The notes: a model not told the origin generated them from the letters alone. Positions 1 through 6,499 are shown, counted from the stretch's first letter. The stretch is 7,066 nt of DNA from Clostridia bacterium (GCA_017505675.1 JAFVOV010000087.1:1-7066); one strand, 5' to 3'. A program made the numbers and translations.

Positions 1-924
1 AAAGAAGTTTTTAATGAAAGTTTAATTGAAAAAATAGTTGAAACCGCTTTAGCGCGCCCGTCACAATCAGGTTCAATCGGAAATATTTATTACAACATTG
101 CCCCACACGGAAATCAACAGTTGCTAGTTGCCGCAGATATGAGCGAACACATGGTTTTATATAGAACTAGTATATTAAACGCGTTTTTTATATTTTTAGG
201 CATATACTTTTTGCTATTTTTAATCGTGTGGCGACTTTCCTTTAACGTTTTTCAACCGATAAGAGAGGCTTTTTATAAGCAAAAACAATTCGTTTCTAAC
301 GCTAGCCACGAACTAAAAACGCCTATAGCGATAATTTCCGCAAACGCAGATGCGTTAAAACAAGATGATGATAATCATTTTATAAACAATATAAAGTCGC
401 AAACGGAACGGCTAGGCGTGCTTGTTTCAGATATGCTTACCCTTGCTAAAATTGATGAAGGGCGCGTAAAATCTTCACTTGAAGAATTTAACCTTTCTGA
501 AGAAATTGTTTCAAACACGTTGCCGTTTGATGCGGTTGCATTTGAAAAACAAAAAACTTTAATTCTTGACGTTGATGACGATATTACTTATAAAGGTGAC
601 GTTGACAGCGTTAAAAAAATAGTTAATATTCTACTTGATAACGCAGTTAAACACGCCGATAAAAACGGTGAAATAAAAGTAAGTTTAAAAAAAGAGAACG
701 GCAAAATTTCTCTTGCCGTTTTCAATACGGGAAGTAATATCCCGTTCCACGATTCAAATAAAGTTTTTGAAAGATTTTACCGCGGTGACGAATCACGCTC
801 ACGGGAATCAGGCGGTAGCGGATTAGGGTTATCTATTGCCAAAAGCATAGCCGATACCAATAAATGGAAAATTTCCGCCTGCTCTATCCCCAACGAATCA
901 ATGACTATAACGGTAATTTTCTAA
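1..924 (+). CDS. Sensor histidine kinase, 3' part (5' end outside window)
   Basis: The frame is open from base 1 to the TAA at 922-924, giving 307 residues of a membrane two-component sensor kinase that phosphorylates a response regulator not present here. In order: the end of an extracytoplasmic region, a hydrophobic membrane segment at about residues 58-78, a short linker, the HisKA H-box (SNASHELKTPIA, phospho-acceptor His near residue 103), and an HATPase_c domain with N-box (LLDNAVKHA, about 211-219), F-box (VFERFY, about 255-260) and G2 box (GSGLGLSIA, about 272-280). The G1 box reads FNTGSNIP, with Asn where many kinases have Asp. No obvious HAMP domain is seen in the short linker. A TTG at 121 could be called a start, but the coding frame continues upstream, so the gene is truncated by the window. 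The input signal cannot be deduced; facing copA does not prove copper sensing. Confidence 0.93.
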   Translation, partial: KEVFNESLIEKIVETALARPSQSGSIGNIYYNIAPHGNQQLLVAADMSEHMVLYRTSILNAFFIFLGIYFLLFLIVWRLSFNVFQPIREAFYKQKQFVSNASHELKTPIAIISANADALKQDDDNHFINNIKSQTERLGVLVSDMLTLAKIDEGRVKSSLEEFNLSEEIVSNTLPFDAVAFEKQKTLILDVDDDITYKGDVDSVKKIVNILLDNAVKHADKNGEIKVSLKKENGKISLAVFNTGSNIPFHDSNKVFERFYRGDESRSRESGGSGLGLSIAKSIADTNKWKISACSIPNESMTITVIF

Positions 925-2483
925 ATCACTTTTGTTAATTTATAACCTGCGTTTTCGATAGCAGATTTTATAATTTCAACGGTAACTGAAGAATCTTTTT
1001 CAAAAGTTGCCGTTTTCTTTTTTAAATCAACAGATACGTTTGAAACGCCTTCAATTTCGTTAAGCGCGGTAGTTACCCTATTTACGCAATGCATACACAT
1101 CATACCGTCAACTTTAATGACAACTGAATTTTCTGAAACTTGGTTTTTAGTTGATTTTTTGTTTTTGCCTGATATACGGAGAGCGTTGGTAACGACAAAC
1201 AACGAACTTAAACACATACACGCAGATGCTATTGCCGGCGTTAATGTTACGCTTATAAAAGCAAGCGCGCCTACTGCAACGGGAATACTTATAGCATTAT
1301 AAAAGAACGCCCAAAACAAATTTTGTTTGATAATTTTAATCGACTTTTTACTTAATGATATAGCATTATTTAACCCCGTTAAACTTCCGTTTGCTATAAC
1401 TACGTCTGCGCTATCTATTGCAATATCCGTTCCAGTACCCATTGCTATACCTATATCCGCGCTTTTAAGCGCAGGGCTATCGTTAATACCGTCGCCAACC
1501 ATAGCGACAAAGTAACCATCTTTTTTATACTTTTCTACTACAGCGTATTTATCTTGCGGTAAAACTTCTGCTTCAACGGTATCTATATTTACTTCTTTTG
1601 CTATGCGCATTGCCGCGCTTTTATTATCCCCAGTAACCATAACGGTTTTTATTCCGCTTTGATGTAAACTTAAAATAGCGCCTTTACTATCTTCTTTAAC
1701 GTAATCAGCAACACCAAAAACTGCCAAAAGCGAATTATCAGAAGCAAAATATAAAATCGTTTTACCATAAAATTTTTCTTCGTTTTTAATTTTAACTTCT
1801 ATATCGTTAGGTAAAATTTCACGGTTGCCTAAATAATACTTAACACCGTTTAACTTGCCGACTATACCTTTACCAGTTATATATTCAAATCCATCTACTT
1901 CTAAATTGTTTTTTCCACAAAACTCTATAACGCAGTCTGCAAGCGGATGAGATGATTTTGATTCTAATGCGGATACTACCGCTTTAATATCTAAACCGTT
2001 ATCAAACTCTAAATAATCAGTTACCTTTGGCTTTCCAACGGTAATGGTTGCCGTTTTATCTAAAAGCACACAGTTTATTTTACACGCGTTTTGCAACGCT
2101 TCAGCATCCTTAAACAACACGCCAAGTGATGCAGACTTGCCTGTTGCAGCCATTACCGCAACGGGAGTTGCAAGCCCCAAAGCGCACGGGCAAGATATAA
2201 CCAAAACGCTTATACCAAAATTAAACGCGCGGTAAAGGTCACCCGTAACTAAAATCCAAATTATAAAAGTTAACACGGCTAAAGTAGTAACTACGGGTAC
2301 AAACACTCCAGAAACTTTATCAGCAAATTTTTGAATCGGCGCTTTGCTTGCGCCTGCCGTTTTAACTATTTCAACTATTTTATTAAAAAGCGTTTGTTCG
2401 CCTACCGTTTTTGCTTTTAATTTTAAATAACCGTCTTTTAGTATACTACCGGAACTTACTTGAGCGCCAGCCGTTACTTCTTC
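921..2483 (-). CDS. copA: CopA C-terminal fragment (CPC helix, P/N domains, last helices, C-terminal HMA)
   Basis: This frame codes for about 520 residues in phase with the rest of CopA, from EEVTAGAQ (the normal continuation after TGESIP) to the TAG at 921-923. A GTG at 2304-2306 can be read as a start, but it lies inside the sequence leading into the CPC helix and has no properly spaced ribosome site. The 59 codons upstream of it (2307-2483) clearly encode ordinary CopA actuator-to-membrane sequence. It is therefore best read as the second half of one broken gene, not a separate gene. Its stop codon overlaps the stop codon of the convergent histidine kinase. Confidence 0.8.
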   Translation of the reverse strand, partial: EEVTAGAQVSSGSILKDGYLKLKAKTVGEQTLFNKIVEIVKTAGASKAPIQKFADKVSGVFVPVVTTLAVLTFIIWILVTGDLYRAFNFGISVLVISCPCALGLATPVAVMAATGKSASLGVLFKDAEALQNACKINCVLLDKTATITVGKPKVTDYLEFDNGLDIKAVVSALESKSSHPLADCVIEFCGKNNLEVDGFEYITGKGIVGKLNGVKYYLGNREILPNDIEVKIKNEEKFYGKTILYFASDNSLLAVFGVADYVKEDSKGAILSLHQSGIKTVMVTGDNKSAAMRIAKEVNIDTVEAEVLPQDKYAVVEKYKKDGYFVAMVGDGINDSPALKSADIGIAMGTGTDIAIDSADVVIANGSLTGLNNAISLSKKSIKIIKQNLFWAFFYNAISIPVAVGALAFISVTLTPAIASACMCLSSLFVVTNALRISGKNKKSTKNQVSENSVVIKVDGMMCMHCVNRVTTALNEIEGVSNVSVDLKKKTATFEKDSSVTVEIIKSAIENAGYKLTKVI

Positions 2484-3313
2484 GGGATACTTTCGCCAGT
2501 TATTGCTGATTTATCTATTCCCGCACGACCTTCAACGACCACACCATCAACAGCAACGTATTCACCTGCTTTAAGCAAGATAACGTCGCCGACGTTAAGT
2601 TCAGAAGTAAGCACGGTACTTTCAACGCCATCTTTAATTAAAGTTACCGTTTTAGGCAAAAGTTTACCGAGTTTATCTATAGCGTCACCCGTTCTTATTT
2701 TTGAAAGTTCTTCAAGCCACTTTCCTAAAGTAACCAAAGTTACCACCATGGCAGACGAATCAAAAAAATTATGTTCCGGGCGTACAACGCCTAAATAAAG
2801 CAAAACGGTCATAACCAAACTATAAATGTAAGCAGACGCTGCGCCTAACGACACAAGCGTATCCATATTAGGCGAAAGGTTTTTTAGGGCTTTTGTACCG
2901 CTAATAAAAAACTTTTTATTTATTATTAAAATCACCAAGGCTAAAACAGCCGATAAAGTAAAATTCACCCTATCGTCGTTAAATACAGGCGCGCCGAGCA
3001 TTTTGCCCATACATAAATACATAAGCGGTAATAAAATTATAAGCGAAATTATAAATCTATTTTTTAATTTTTTTGCTTCGCCGTACTTATTTTCTTTAAC
3101 TTTACCGTACTCGCCTGCCGTATACCCAAGTTTTACAACCGTTGCAATTATATTTTCAACCGAAACTTTTTCTGGCGAAAAATCAACAGTCATCTCTTTT
3201 GCCATCAAAGATACTGTAACAGAATTAACGCCGTTTAATTTTTTTACGTTTCTCTCTATCCCTGCCGAACAGGCTGAACAAGTCATTCCACCAATAGTAA
3301 ATTTTTTAATCAT
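2474..3313 (-). CDS. copA: CopA N-terminal fragment (HMA, first four helices, actuator domain)
   Basis: As read, this frame gives 279 residues and stops at TAA 2474-2476, two codons after the slip (…ESIPKK-stop). It carries the first HMA domain (residues 1 to about 68), hydrophobic helices at about 88-108, 118-140, 150-172 and 183-200, and the actuator loop ending in TGES. It lacks the CPC site, the phosphorylation domain and the nucleotide-binding domain, so alone it could not pump copper, though its HMA could still bind Cu(I). The start is well supported by GGAGA at 3321-3325 and by a promoter upstream. Confidence 0.8.
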   Translation of the reverse strand: MIKKFTIGGMTCSACSAGIERNVKKLNGVNSVTVSLMAKEMTVDFSPEKVSVENIIATVVKLGYTAGEYGKVKENKYGEAKKLKNRFIISLIILLPLMYLCMGKMLGAPVFNDDRVNFTLSAVLALVILIINKKFFISGTKALKNLSPNMDTLVSLGAASAYIYSLVMTVLLYLGVVRPEHNFFDSSAMVVTLVTLGKWLEELSKIRTGDAIDKLGKLLPKTVTLIKDGVESTVLTSELNVGDVILLKAGEYVAVDGVVVEGRAGIDKSAITGESIPKK

Positions 3314-3334
3314 TTAATTTTCTCCGTTAATAAT

Positions 3335-3363
3335 ATTATACAACAACGCATTGTTTTTTTCAA
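3335..3363 (-). promoter_or_regulatory. copA promoter, sigma-A type
   Basis: On the minus strand TTGAAA (3358-3363) and a perfect TATAAT (3335-3340) are separated by exactly 17 bp (3341-3357). The predicted start of transcription is about 15 nt before the CopA ATG codon, with GGAGA (3321-3325) in the short leader. The spacer holds an imperfect palindrome, AACAACGCATTGTT on the plus strand (3342-3355, 12 of 14 positions symmetric), placed where a repressor or MerR-type activator could act. It does not match a CopY box or a typical CsoR site that I recognise. The promoter suggests copA is transcribed apart from the feo operon. Confidence 0.75.
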
Positions 3364-3371
3364 GTTAAATA

Positions 3372-3404
3372 TCAAATCCCCCGTAAATTATGCGGGGGAT
3401 TTGA
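3372..3404 (-). terminator. Perfect 12-bp hairpin, probable end of the feo transcript
   Basis: TCAAATCCCCCG (3372-3383) and CGGGGGATTTGA (3393-3404) pair perfectly around a 9-nt loop. It lies 12 nt past the stop codon of the last feo gene and just upstream of the copA -35 box, the place for an intrinsic terminator of the feo operon. The sequence after the stem on the minus strand (TATTTAACTT) is only moderately T-rich, so termination may be partial. A protein-binding palindrome acting on copA is an alternative reading. Confidence 0.6.
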
Positions 3405-3416
3405 CAGATAAGCGAT

Positions 3417-3596
3417 TTATTTGTTTGCAGTATTCTGCTTACTTGTTTTATTTTTGCAACTTTTACAACCCGAACAATTCGCGCAGTCACACCCACAAGA
3501 AGTTTTACCTTTCATTTTATTGATGATAGCAATAACTACAACCGACAAAACGATAAGCGAACACGCGACTGCAATAATTATATCGATAAGTTGCAT
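3417..3596 (-). CDS. FeoB-associated Cys-rich membrane protein, 59 aa
   Basis: A small gene of 59 codons plus TAA. Residues about 3-26 form one hydrophobic membrane helix (IDIIIAVACSLIVLSVVVIA), followed by a basic turn and a cysteine cluster CGCDCANCSGCKSC with seven Cys in 14 residues, then a polar lysine-rich tail. This is the layout of the FeoB-associated Cys-rich membrane protein family, found next to feoB in Bacillota. The ATG (3594-3596) is 1 nt from the feoB stop codon, and its ribosome site (AAAGGAG) sits within the end of feoB, so translation is probably coupled. The role is not established; binding iron or another metal at the inner face near FeoB is an inference from the cysteines and the position. 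Confidence 0.85.
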   Translation of the reverse strand: MQLIDIIIAVACSLIVLSVVVIAIINKMKGKTSCGCDCANCSGCKSCKNKTSKQNTANK

Positions 3597-3597
3597 A

Positions 3598-5877
3598 TTA
3601 TTTTACTCCTTTAACGGGATGTTTTTTATTATAATTGCGGATAAGCAATACCGCTACTACTGATACGATTATAATACCTAACGTTGCAAGTATTGACCAA
3701 AGTGACCAAGATGCAAACATAGTTATAGCCGTGTAAGAAATTGCGCTTACGATATATGAAGTTGCTACCCAGAAGAGAAGCGTCCACTTAAATTTGCCTT
3801 TGGGTGTTTCGCCCTTTGCCGCTGCAACAGCCGCAAAGCAAGGAATAGTTGTCATATTAAAGATTATGAACGCTATAAGCGCCGGCCAAGTAATACCCGT
3901 GCCTAAAACCATAGTCATAACGTCAGTTGCACCTTCTACTGCAATTTCAGGCGCAGCCGTTGCAAAAATTGCAGCGAGCGTGCCGAAGGTTGCAATAACT
4001 TCTTCTTTAGCGATAAGACCCGTAACTGCCGCAACAACGAATACCCAACCTTGAGCGTTAAGTTGACTGCCGAATCCGAGCGGTGTAAACAAGGGTTGAA
4101 CGAATTGACCGAGGGAAGCGAGAATTGAATCGTTAATATCGCCAGTCATAGCCCAACTCCAGTTAAAGTTAGACAAGAACCATACGAGAATAGTTGACGC
4201 CAAAATAATGGTGAAAACTTTCTTGACATAATGTTTTGTTTTATCCCAAAGGTGTATCATAAGACCTTTGAAACTAGGCGCGTGATATGCAGGAAGTTCC
4301 ATTATAAAGGGTGATACTTCACCGCGTTGAGTAGTTGAGCGCATTAAAATTATGGACACGATTGCAACCGCCATACCTACTACGTACATAAGGAAACTAA
4401 TAATACTTCCGTCCCCTGCTCCGAGTATGTGCGCTACCGCGCCTGCAACTGCTGTTAATATAGGAAGTTTAGCGCCACAACTAAAGAAAGGAATAGTTCT
4501 TAAAGTAAGGGTGCGTTCTCTTTCGTCAGCCAAAGTTCTGGTGTTGACCATTGCGGGAATAGAACAACCAAAACCCATAATCATAGGTATAAACGCTCTA
4601 CCTGAAACGCCAAATCTTCTAAAAATTCTATCAAGTATAAACGCAACACGCGCCATATAACCCGTATCTTCCAAAATAGAAAGGAATAAAAGAAGTACAA
4701 TAATTTGCGGTACGAAACTCAATACTCCGCCAAGACCACCAAGTATGCCGTCACCTATTAGAGAGAGCGCCCATTCAGCAGCGCCTAAAGATTCTAAACC
4801 AGCAGTAATCCAACCAAATACCGTTGAAGTGATTAAGTCCATTAGGTTAAACAGTATTACACCCGGAGAGAATATTGCGCCGTCATAAAAGCACGCAAGT
4901 AGCGCTGTGCCGAAATTTTCAGCCACGCCTAAATCTTCTAAAGTCGGTAAAGAGAATATGCTACCTAAATAGAAAAGGTCTTCCGAGAAAGTTAAGTGGA
5001 ATATAGCGAATAATATAACGATAAATATCGGAATACCTGCCCACTTATTAGTTAAAACTTTATCGGCTTTATCAGACTTTGAAAGTTTAACGCCTTTTTC
5101 TTTCTTGGTCATAAGCGGTGAGTAGTTTTTAGATATGTATTTATACCTTGCGTCTGCAACTAGCGCTTCAAAGTCAGTACCGAAAAGTTCGTTATTAAAA
5201 GACTGTTTGAATTCATCAACCATTTTAATAGTAGTTGAATGCATTTGAACTTCAATTTCGTCGTTTTCAACAAGTTTTATAGCGTGAAATAACGGATTTG
5301 CAACGTTTTGACCGTCAAGGGCAATTCTTACGTCGCTTATAAGGTGATAAATTTCACAACCTTCTAAAACGGTTTTTCCCTTTCTTTCTTTTGATGAAGT
5401 TTCAAACGCTTTTTCCATAAGTTCGGTAAGCCCCGTTCCTTTAAGAGCGGAAATTTTAACTACGGGAATACCTAACCTTCTTTCAAGTTCTTTTTCATCA
5501 ATCTTGTCGCCTTGCTTTTCTACCATATCCATCATGTTAAGGGCGATTACCATAGGAACGTCCATTTCCATAATTTGAGTGGTAAGATAAAGGTTTCTTT
5601 CAAGGTTTGTTGCGTCAACGATATTGATAACGCAATCGGGTTTTTCATCAAGAATATAGTTTCTTGAAATTACTTCTTCGGGGGTATATGGTGATAACGA
5701 ATATATACCGGGAAGGTCAATTATTGAAATGGGTTCTGCGCATTTCTTATAAGTTCCTTCTCTCTTATCTACCGTTACGCCCGGCCAGTTACCCACGTGA
5801 GCGGTTGACCCAGTTAAGCAGTTAAACAAAGTTGTTTTACCACAGTTAGGGTTGCCTGCTAAAGCAAATCTTTTCAT
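3598..5877 (-). CDS. feoB: Ferrous iron transport protein B (FeoB)
   Basis: This is the GTP-dependent Fe(II) permease of the inner membrane, 759 residues and full length for the family. The N-terminal G domain shows G1 GNPNCGKT (8-15), the G2 Thr in PGVTVDK (about 35), G3 DLPG (54-57), G4 NMMD (114-117) and G5 SALKG (143-147). A helical spacer region (about 165-260) follows. The membrane part begins near residue 280 and has two Gate regions: GFGCSIPAM (435-443) with SCGAKLPIL (466-474), and LIAKEEVIATFGTL (621-634). The Cys in TTIPCFA (680) is also family-typical. The ATG overlaps the TAA of feoA by one base, with AAAGGAG inside feoA, so the two are co-translated. No lesion is seen. Confidence 0.97.
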   Translation of the reverse strand: MKRFALAGNPNCGKTTLFNCLTGSTAHVGNWPGVTVDKREGTYKKCAEPISIIDLPGIYSLSPYTPEEVISRNYILDEKPDCVINIVDATNLERNLYLTTQIMEMDVPMVIALNMMDMVEKQGDKIDEKELERRLGIPVVKISALKGTGLTELMEKAFETSSKERKGKTVLEGCEIYHLISDVRIALDGQNVANPLFHAIKLVENDEIEVQMHSTTIKMVDEFKQSFNNELFGTDFEALVADARYKYISKNYSPLMTKKEKGVKLSKSDKADKVLTNKWAGIPIFIVILFAIFHLTFSEDLFYLGSIFSLPTLEDLGVAENFGTALLACFYDGAIFSPGVILFNLMDLITSTVFGWITAGLESLGAAEWALSLIGDGILGGLGGVLSFVPQIIVLLLFLSILEDTGYMARVAFILDRIFRRFGVSGRAFIPMIMGFGCSIPAMVNTRTLADERERTLTLRTIPFFSCGAKLPILTAVAGAVAHILGAGDGSIISFLMYVVGMAVAIVSIILMRSTTQRGEVSPFIMELPAYHAPSFKGLMIHLWDKTKHYVKKVFTIILASTILVWFLSNFNWSWAMTGDINDSILASLGQFVQPLFTPLGFGSQLNAQGWVFVVAAVTGLIAKEEVIATFGTLAAIFATAAPEIAVEGATDVMTMVLGTGITWPALIAFIIFNMTTIPCFAAVAAAKGETPKGKFKWTLLFWVATSYIVSAISYTAITMFASWSLWSILATLGIIIVSVVAVLLIRNYNKKHPVKGVK

Positions 5878-6110
5878 TACGCTTTAATCTCCTTTGTGTC
5901 TACGCATTCCGCTTCTGCTTTGCGAAGCGTCAGTTCATATCCCCTAATAGTTACTTCTATAGGGTCGCCAAGCGGGGCTTTTTTGCGCATATAAACTTCT
6001 GCGCCGGGTGTTACACCCATATCAAAAAGCCTTCTTTTAATTCTAGGTTCGCCGTCAACTTTTACAATGACGCCGGTTTCCCCGATAGAAAAGTCACTTA
6101 ACTTTTTCAT
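5877..6110 (-). CDS. feoA: Ferrous iron transport protein A (FeoA)
   Basis: A 77-residue cytoplasmic protein with an SH3-like fold by family. Recognisable features are the IKRRLFDMGVTPGAEV segment (about 24-39), the loop APLGDPIEV (about 45-53) and RGYELTLRKAEA (about 56-67), the standard FeoA pattern. FeoA proteins are thought to contact FeoB and support Fe(II) uptake; the exact action is not settled. The start at 6108-6110 has AAGGAG about 9 nt upstream. It is the second of two FeoA-type genes in the operon and is the closer to the classical FeoA consensus. Confidence 0.93.
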   Translation of the reverse strand: MKKLSDFSIGETGVIVKVDGEPRIKRRLFDMGVTPGAEVYMRKKAPLGDPIEVTIRGYELTLRKAEAECVDTKEIKA

Positions 6111-6139
6111 ATATATATCTCCTTTTATTTTTAATAAAA

Positions 6140-6352
6140 TTATGCGACTAAAATTTTCATTGATAGATTACTATCAAGCGCAAGCCTTGAATTTTTAACA
6201 AGACAAATGCTAGTTCTGCCACTTCTTGAAATAACTTGTATAACGGAATTAACGGTTATACCGATATCTTCTAAATGTCTTTTAGTTTCTTCGTCAGCGG
6301 TTATCTTTAATACTTTTAAATCTTGCCCTACGGGCGCTAATGCTATAGGCAT
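6140..6352 (-). CDS. feoA: Second FeoA-domain protein, first gene of the feo operon
   Basis: A 70-residue protein starting MPIALAPVG, with the FeoA-like core VLKITADEETKRHLEDIGIT (about 14-33), a middle strand pair, and a terminal KNSRLALDSNLSMKI segment. It lacks the PLGDP loop of the downstream FeoA, so it is a diverged paralogue. Tandem feoA genes before feoB are common in Clostridia. The start is backed by AAGGAG eight nt upstream of the ATG. The next gene begins 29 nt further on. It could be a FeoB partner with a distinct role, but the sequence does not show which. Confidence 0.88.
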   Translation of the reverse strand: MPIALAPVGQDLKVLKITADEETKRHLEDIGITVNSVIQVISRSGRTSICLVKNSRLALDSNLSMKILVA

Positions 6353-6377
6353 TTCAATCTCCTTTTTTCGCGAAATG

Positions 6378-6391
6378 TGAAAGATGTTTCA
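6378..6391. promoter_or_regulatory. Inverted repeat TGAAA-N4-TTTCA, copy 1 (candidate operator)
   Basis: TGAAAGATGTTTCA, a 14-bp site with perfect 5-bp arms and preceded by TG, as are copies 2 and 3. It falls about 8-21 nt downstream of the predicted feo transcription start, a position suited to blocking transcription of the operon. The binding protein is inferred to be the adjacent TetR-family regulator. Confidence 0.6.
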
Positions 6392-6405
6392 GATTTAACG
6401 CTAAC

Positions 6406-6434
6406 ATATTACCATTTATATTCGACATTGTCAA
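6406..6434 (-). promoter_or_regulatory. feo operon promoter, sigma-A type
   Basis: On the minus strand, TTGACA (6429-6434) is a perfect -35 box, followed after 17 bp by TAATAT (6406-6411), a four-of-six -10 box preceded by TGG, which supplies an extended -10 element. The predicted start is near 6399, leaving a leader of about 47 nt before the first FeoA gene. One candidate operator lies in the leader and another begins 9 bp upstream of the -35 box. I see no convincing 19-bp Fur box or DtxR box. Confidence 0.7.
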
Positions 6435-6442
6435 CTAAAATG

Positions 6443-6456
6443 TGAAACTTTTTTCA
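6443..6456. promoter_or_regulatory. Inverted repeat TGAAA-N4-TTTCA, copy 2 (candidate operator)
   Basis: TGAAACTTTTTTCA, with the same arms and spacing as copy 1 and also preceded by TG. It lies between the two divergent promoters, just upstream of the feo -35 box. Confidence 0.6.
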
Positions 6457-6473
6457 AGTTTTTTAAAATTTTG

Positions 6474-6487
6474 TGAAATTTTTTTCA
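6474..6487. promoter_or_regulatory. Inverted repeat TGAAA-N4-TTTCA, copy 3 (candidate operator)
   Basis: TGAAATTTTTTTCA, preceded by TG like the other two. It starts 31 bp after copy 2, close to three turns of the helix, and ends 12 bp before the tetR -35 box, so it could serve self-regulation of the regulator. The AT-rich surroundings make this copy the weakest evidence taken alone. Confidence 0.55.
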
Positions 6488-6499
6488 TATTACTTTCGT

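Larger units (their letters stand above)
921..3313 (-). pseudogene. copA: Copper-exporting P1B-type ATPase CopA, interrupted by a 1-nt frameshift
   Basis: Restoring one base near 2483-2486 gives a continuous protein of about 797 residues, a normal CopA length. Domains: N-terminal HMA (GMTCSAC, Cys12 and Cys15), four membrane helices, actuator domain (TGES, 272-275), CPC copper site in the membrane (375-377), P/N domains (DKTAT 419-423, HP 456-457, TGDN 561-564, GDGIND 607-612), helices with the Cu(I) signatures YN (672-673) and MCLSS (700-704), and a C-terminal HMA (GMMCMHC, Cys740 and Cys743). The CPC, YN and MxxSS set marks the Cu(I) (P1B-1) group, which exports Cu(I) using ATP. Two lesions stand out: the frameshift, and Ala in place of the near-invariant Gly of DKTGT. 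The ATG at 3311-3313 follows a GGAGA site. Whether this is a true pseudogene, a recent mutation or a sequence error cannot be decided from one sequence. Confidence 0.85.

Noticed and set aside
2304..2306. GTG as an independent start for a shorter ATPase
   Set aside because: It lies within the conserved CopA sequence, the upstream 59 codons are clearly CopA coding, and no correctly spaced ribosome site exists. It is the second half of a frameshifted gene.
3421..3663. 80-codon plus-strand frame opposite the Cys-rich protein and the feoB end
   Set aside because: It is the complement of two well-supported genes, and its hydrophobic look comes from antisense reading of the AT-rich, Lys-rich codons.
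1117..4660. Plus-strand open frames at 1117, 1327, 2044, 2460, 3003, 3794 and 4352
   Set aside because: All are antisense to CopA or FeoB with no ribosome sites or family resemblance.
6366..6375. Perfect 10-bp palindrome TTTCGCGAAA just before the first feo ribosome site
   Set aside because: It is short, unlike the other three repeats in arms and spacing, and occurs once; chance in AT-rich DNA is sufficient. It could extend local RNA structure, but nothing else supports a function.
6353..6399. Riboswitch in the feo leader
   Set aside because: The leader is only about 47 nt and shows no extended structure, too short for a known metal-sensing riboswitch.
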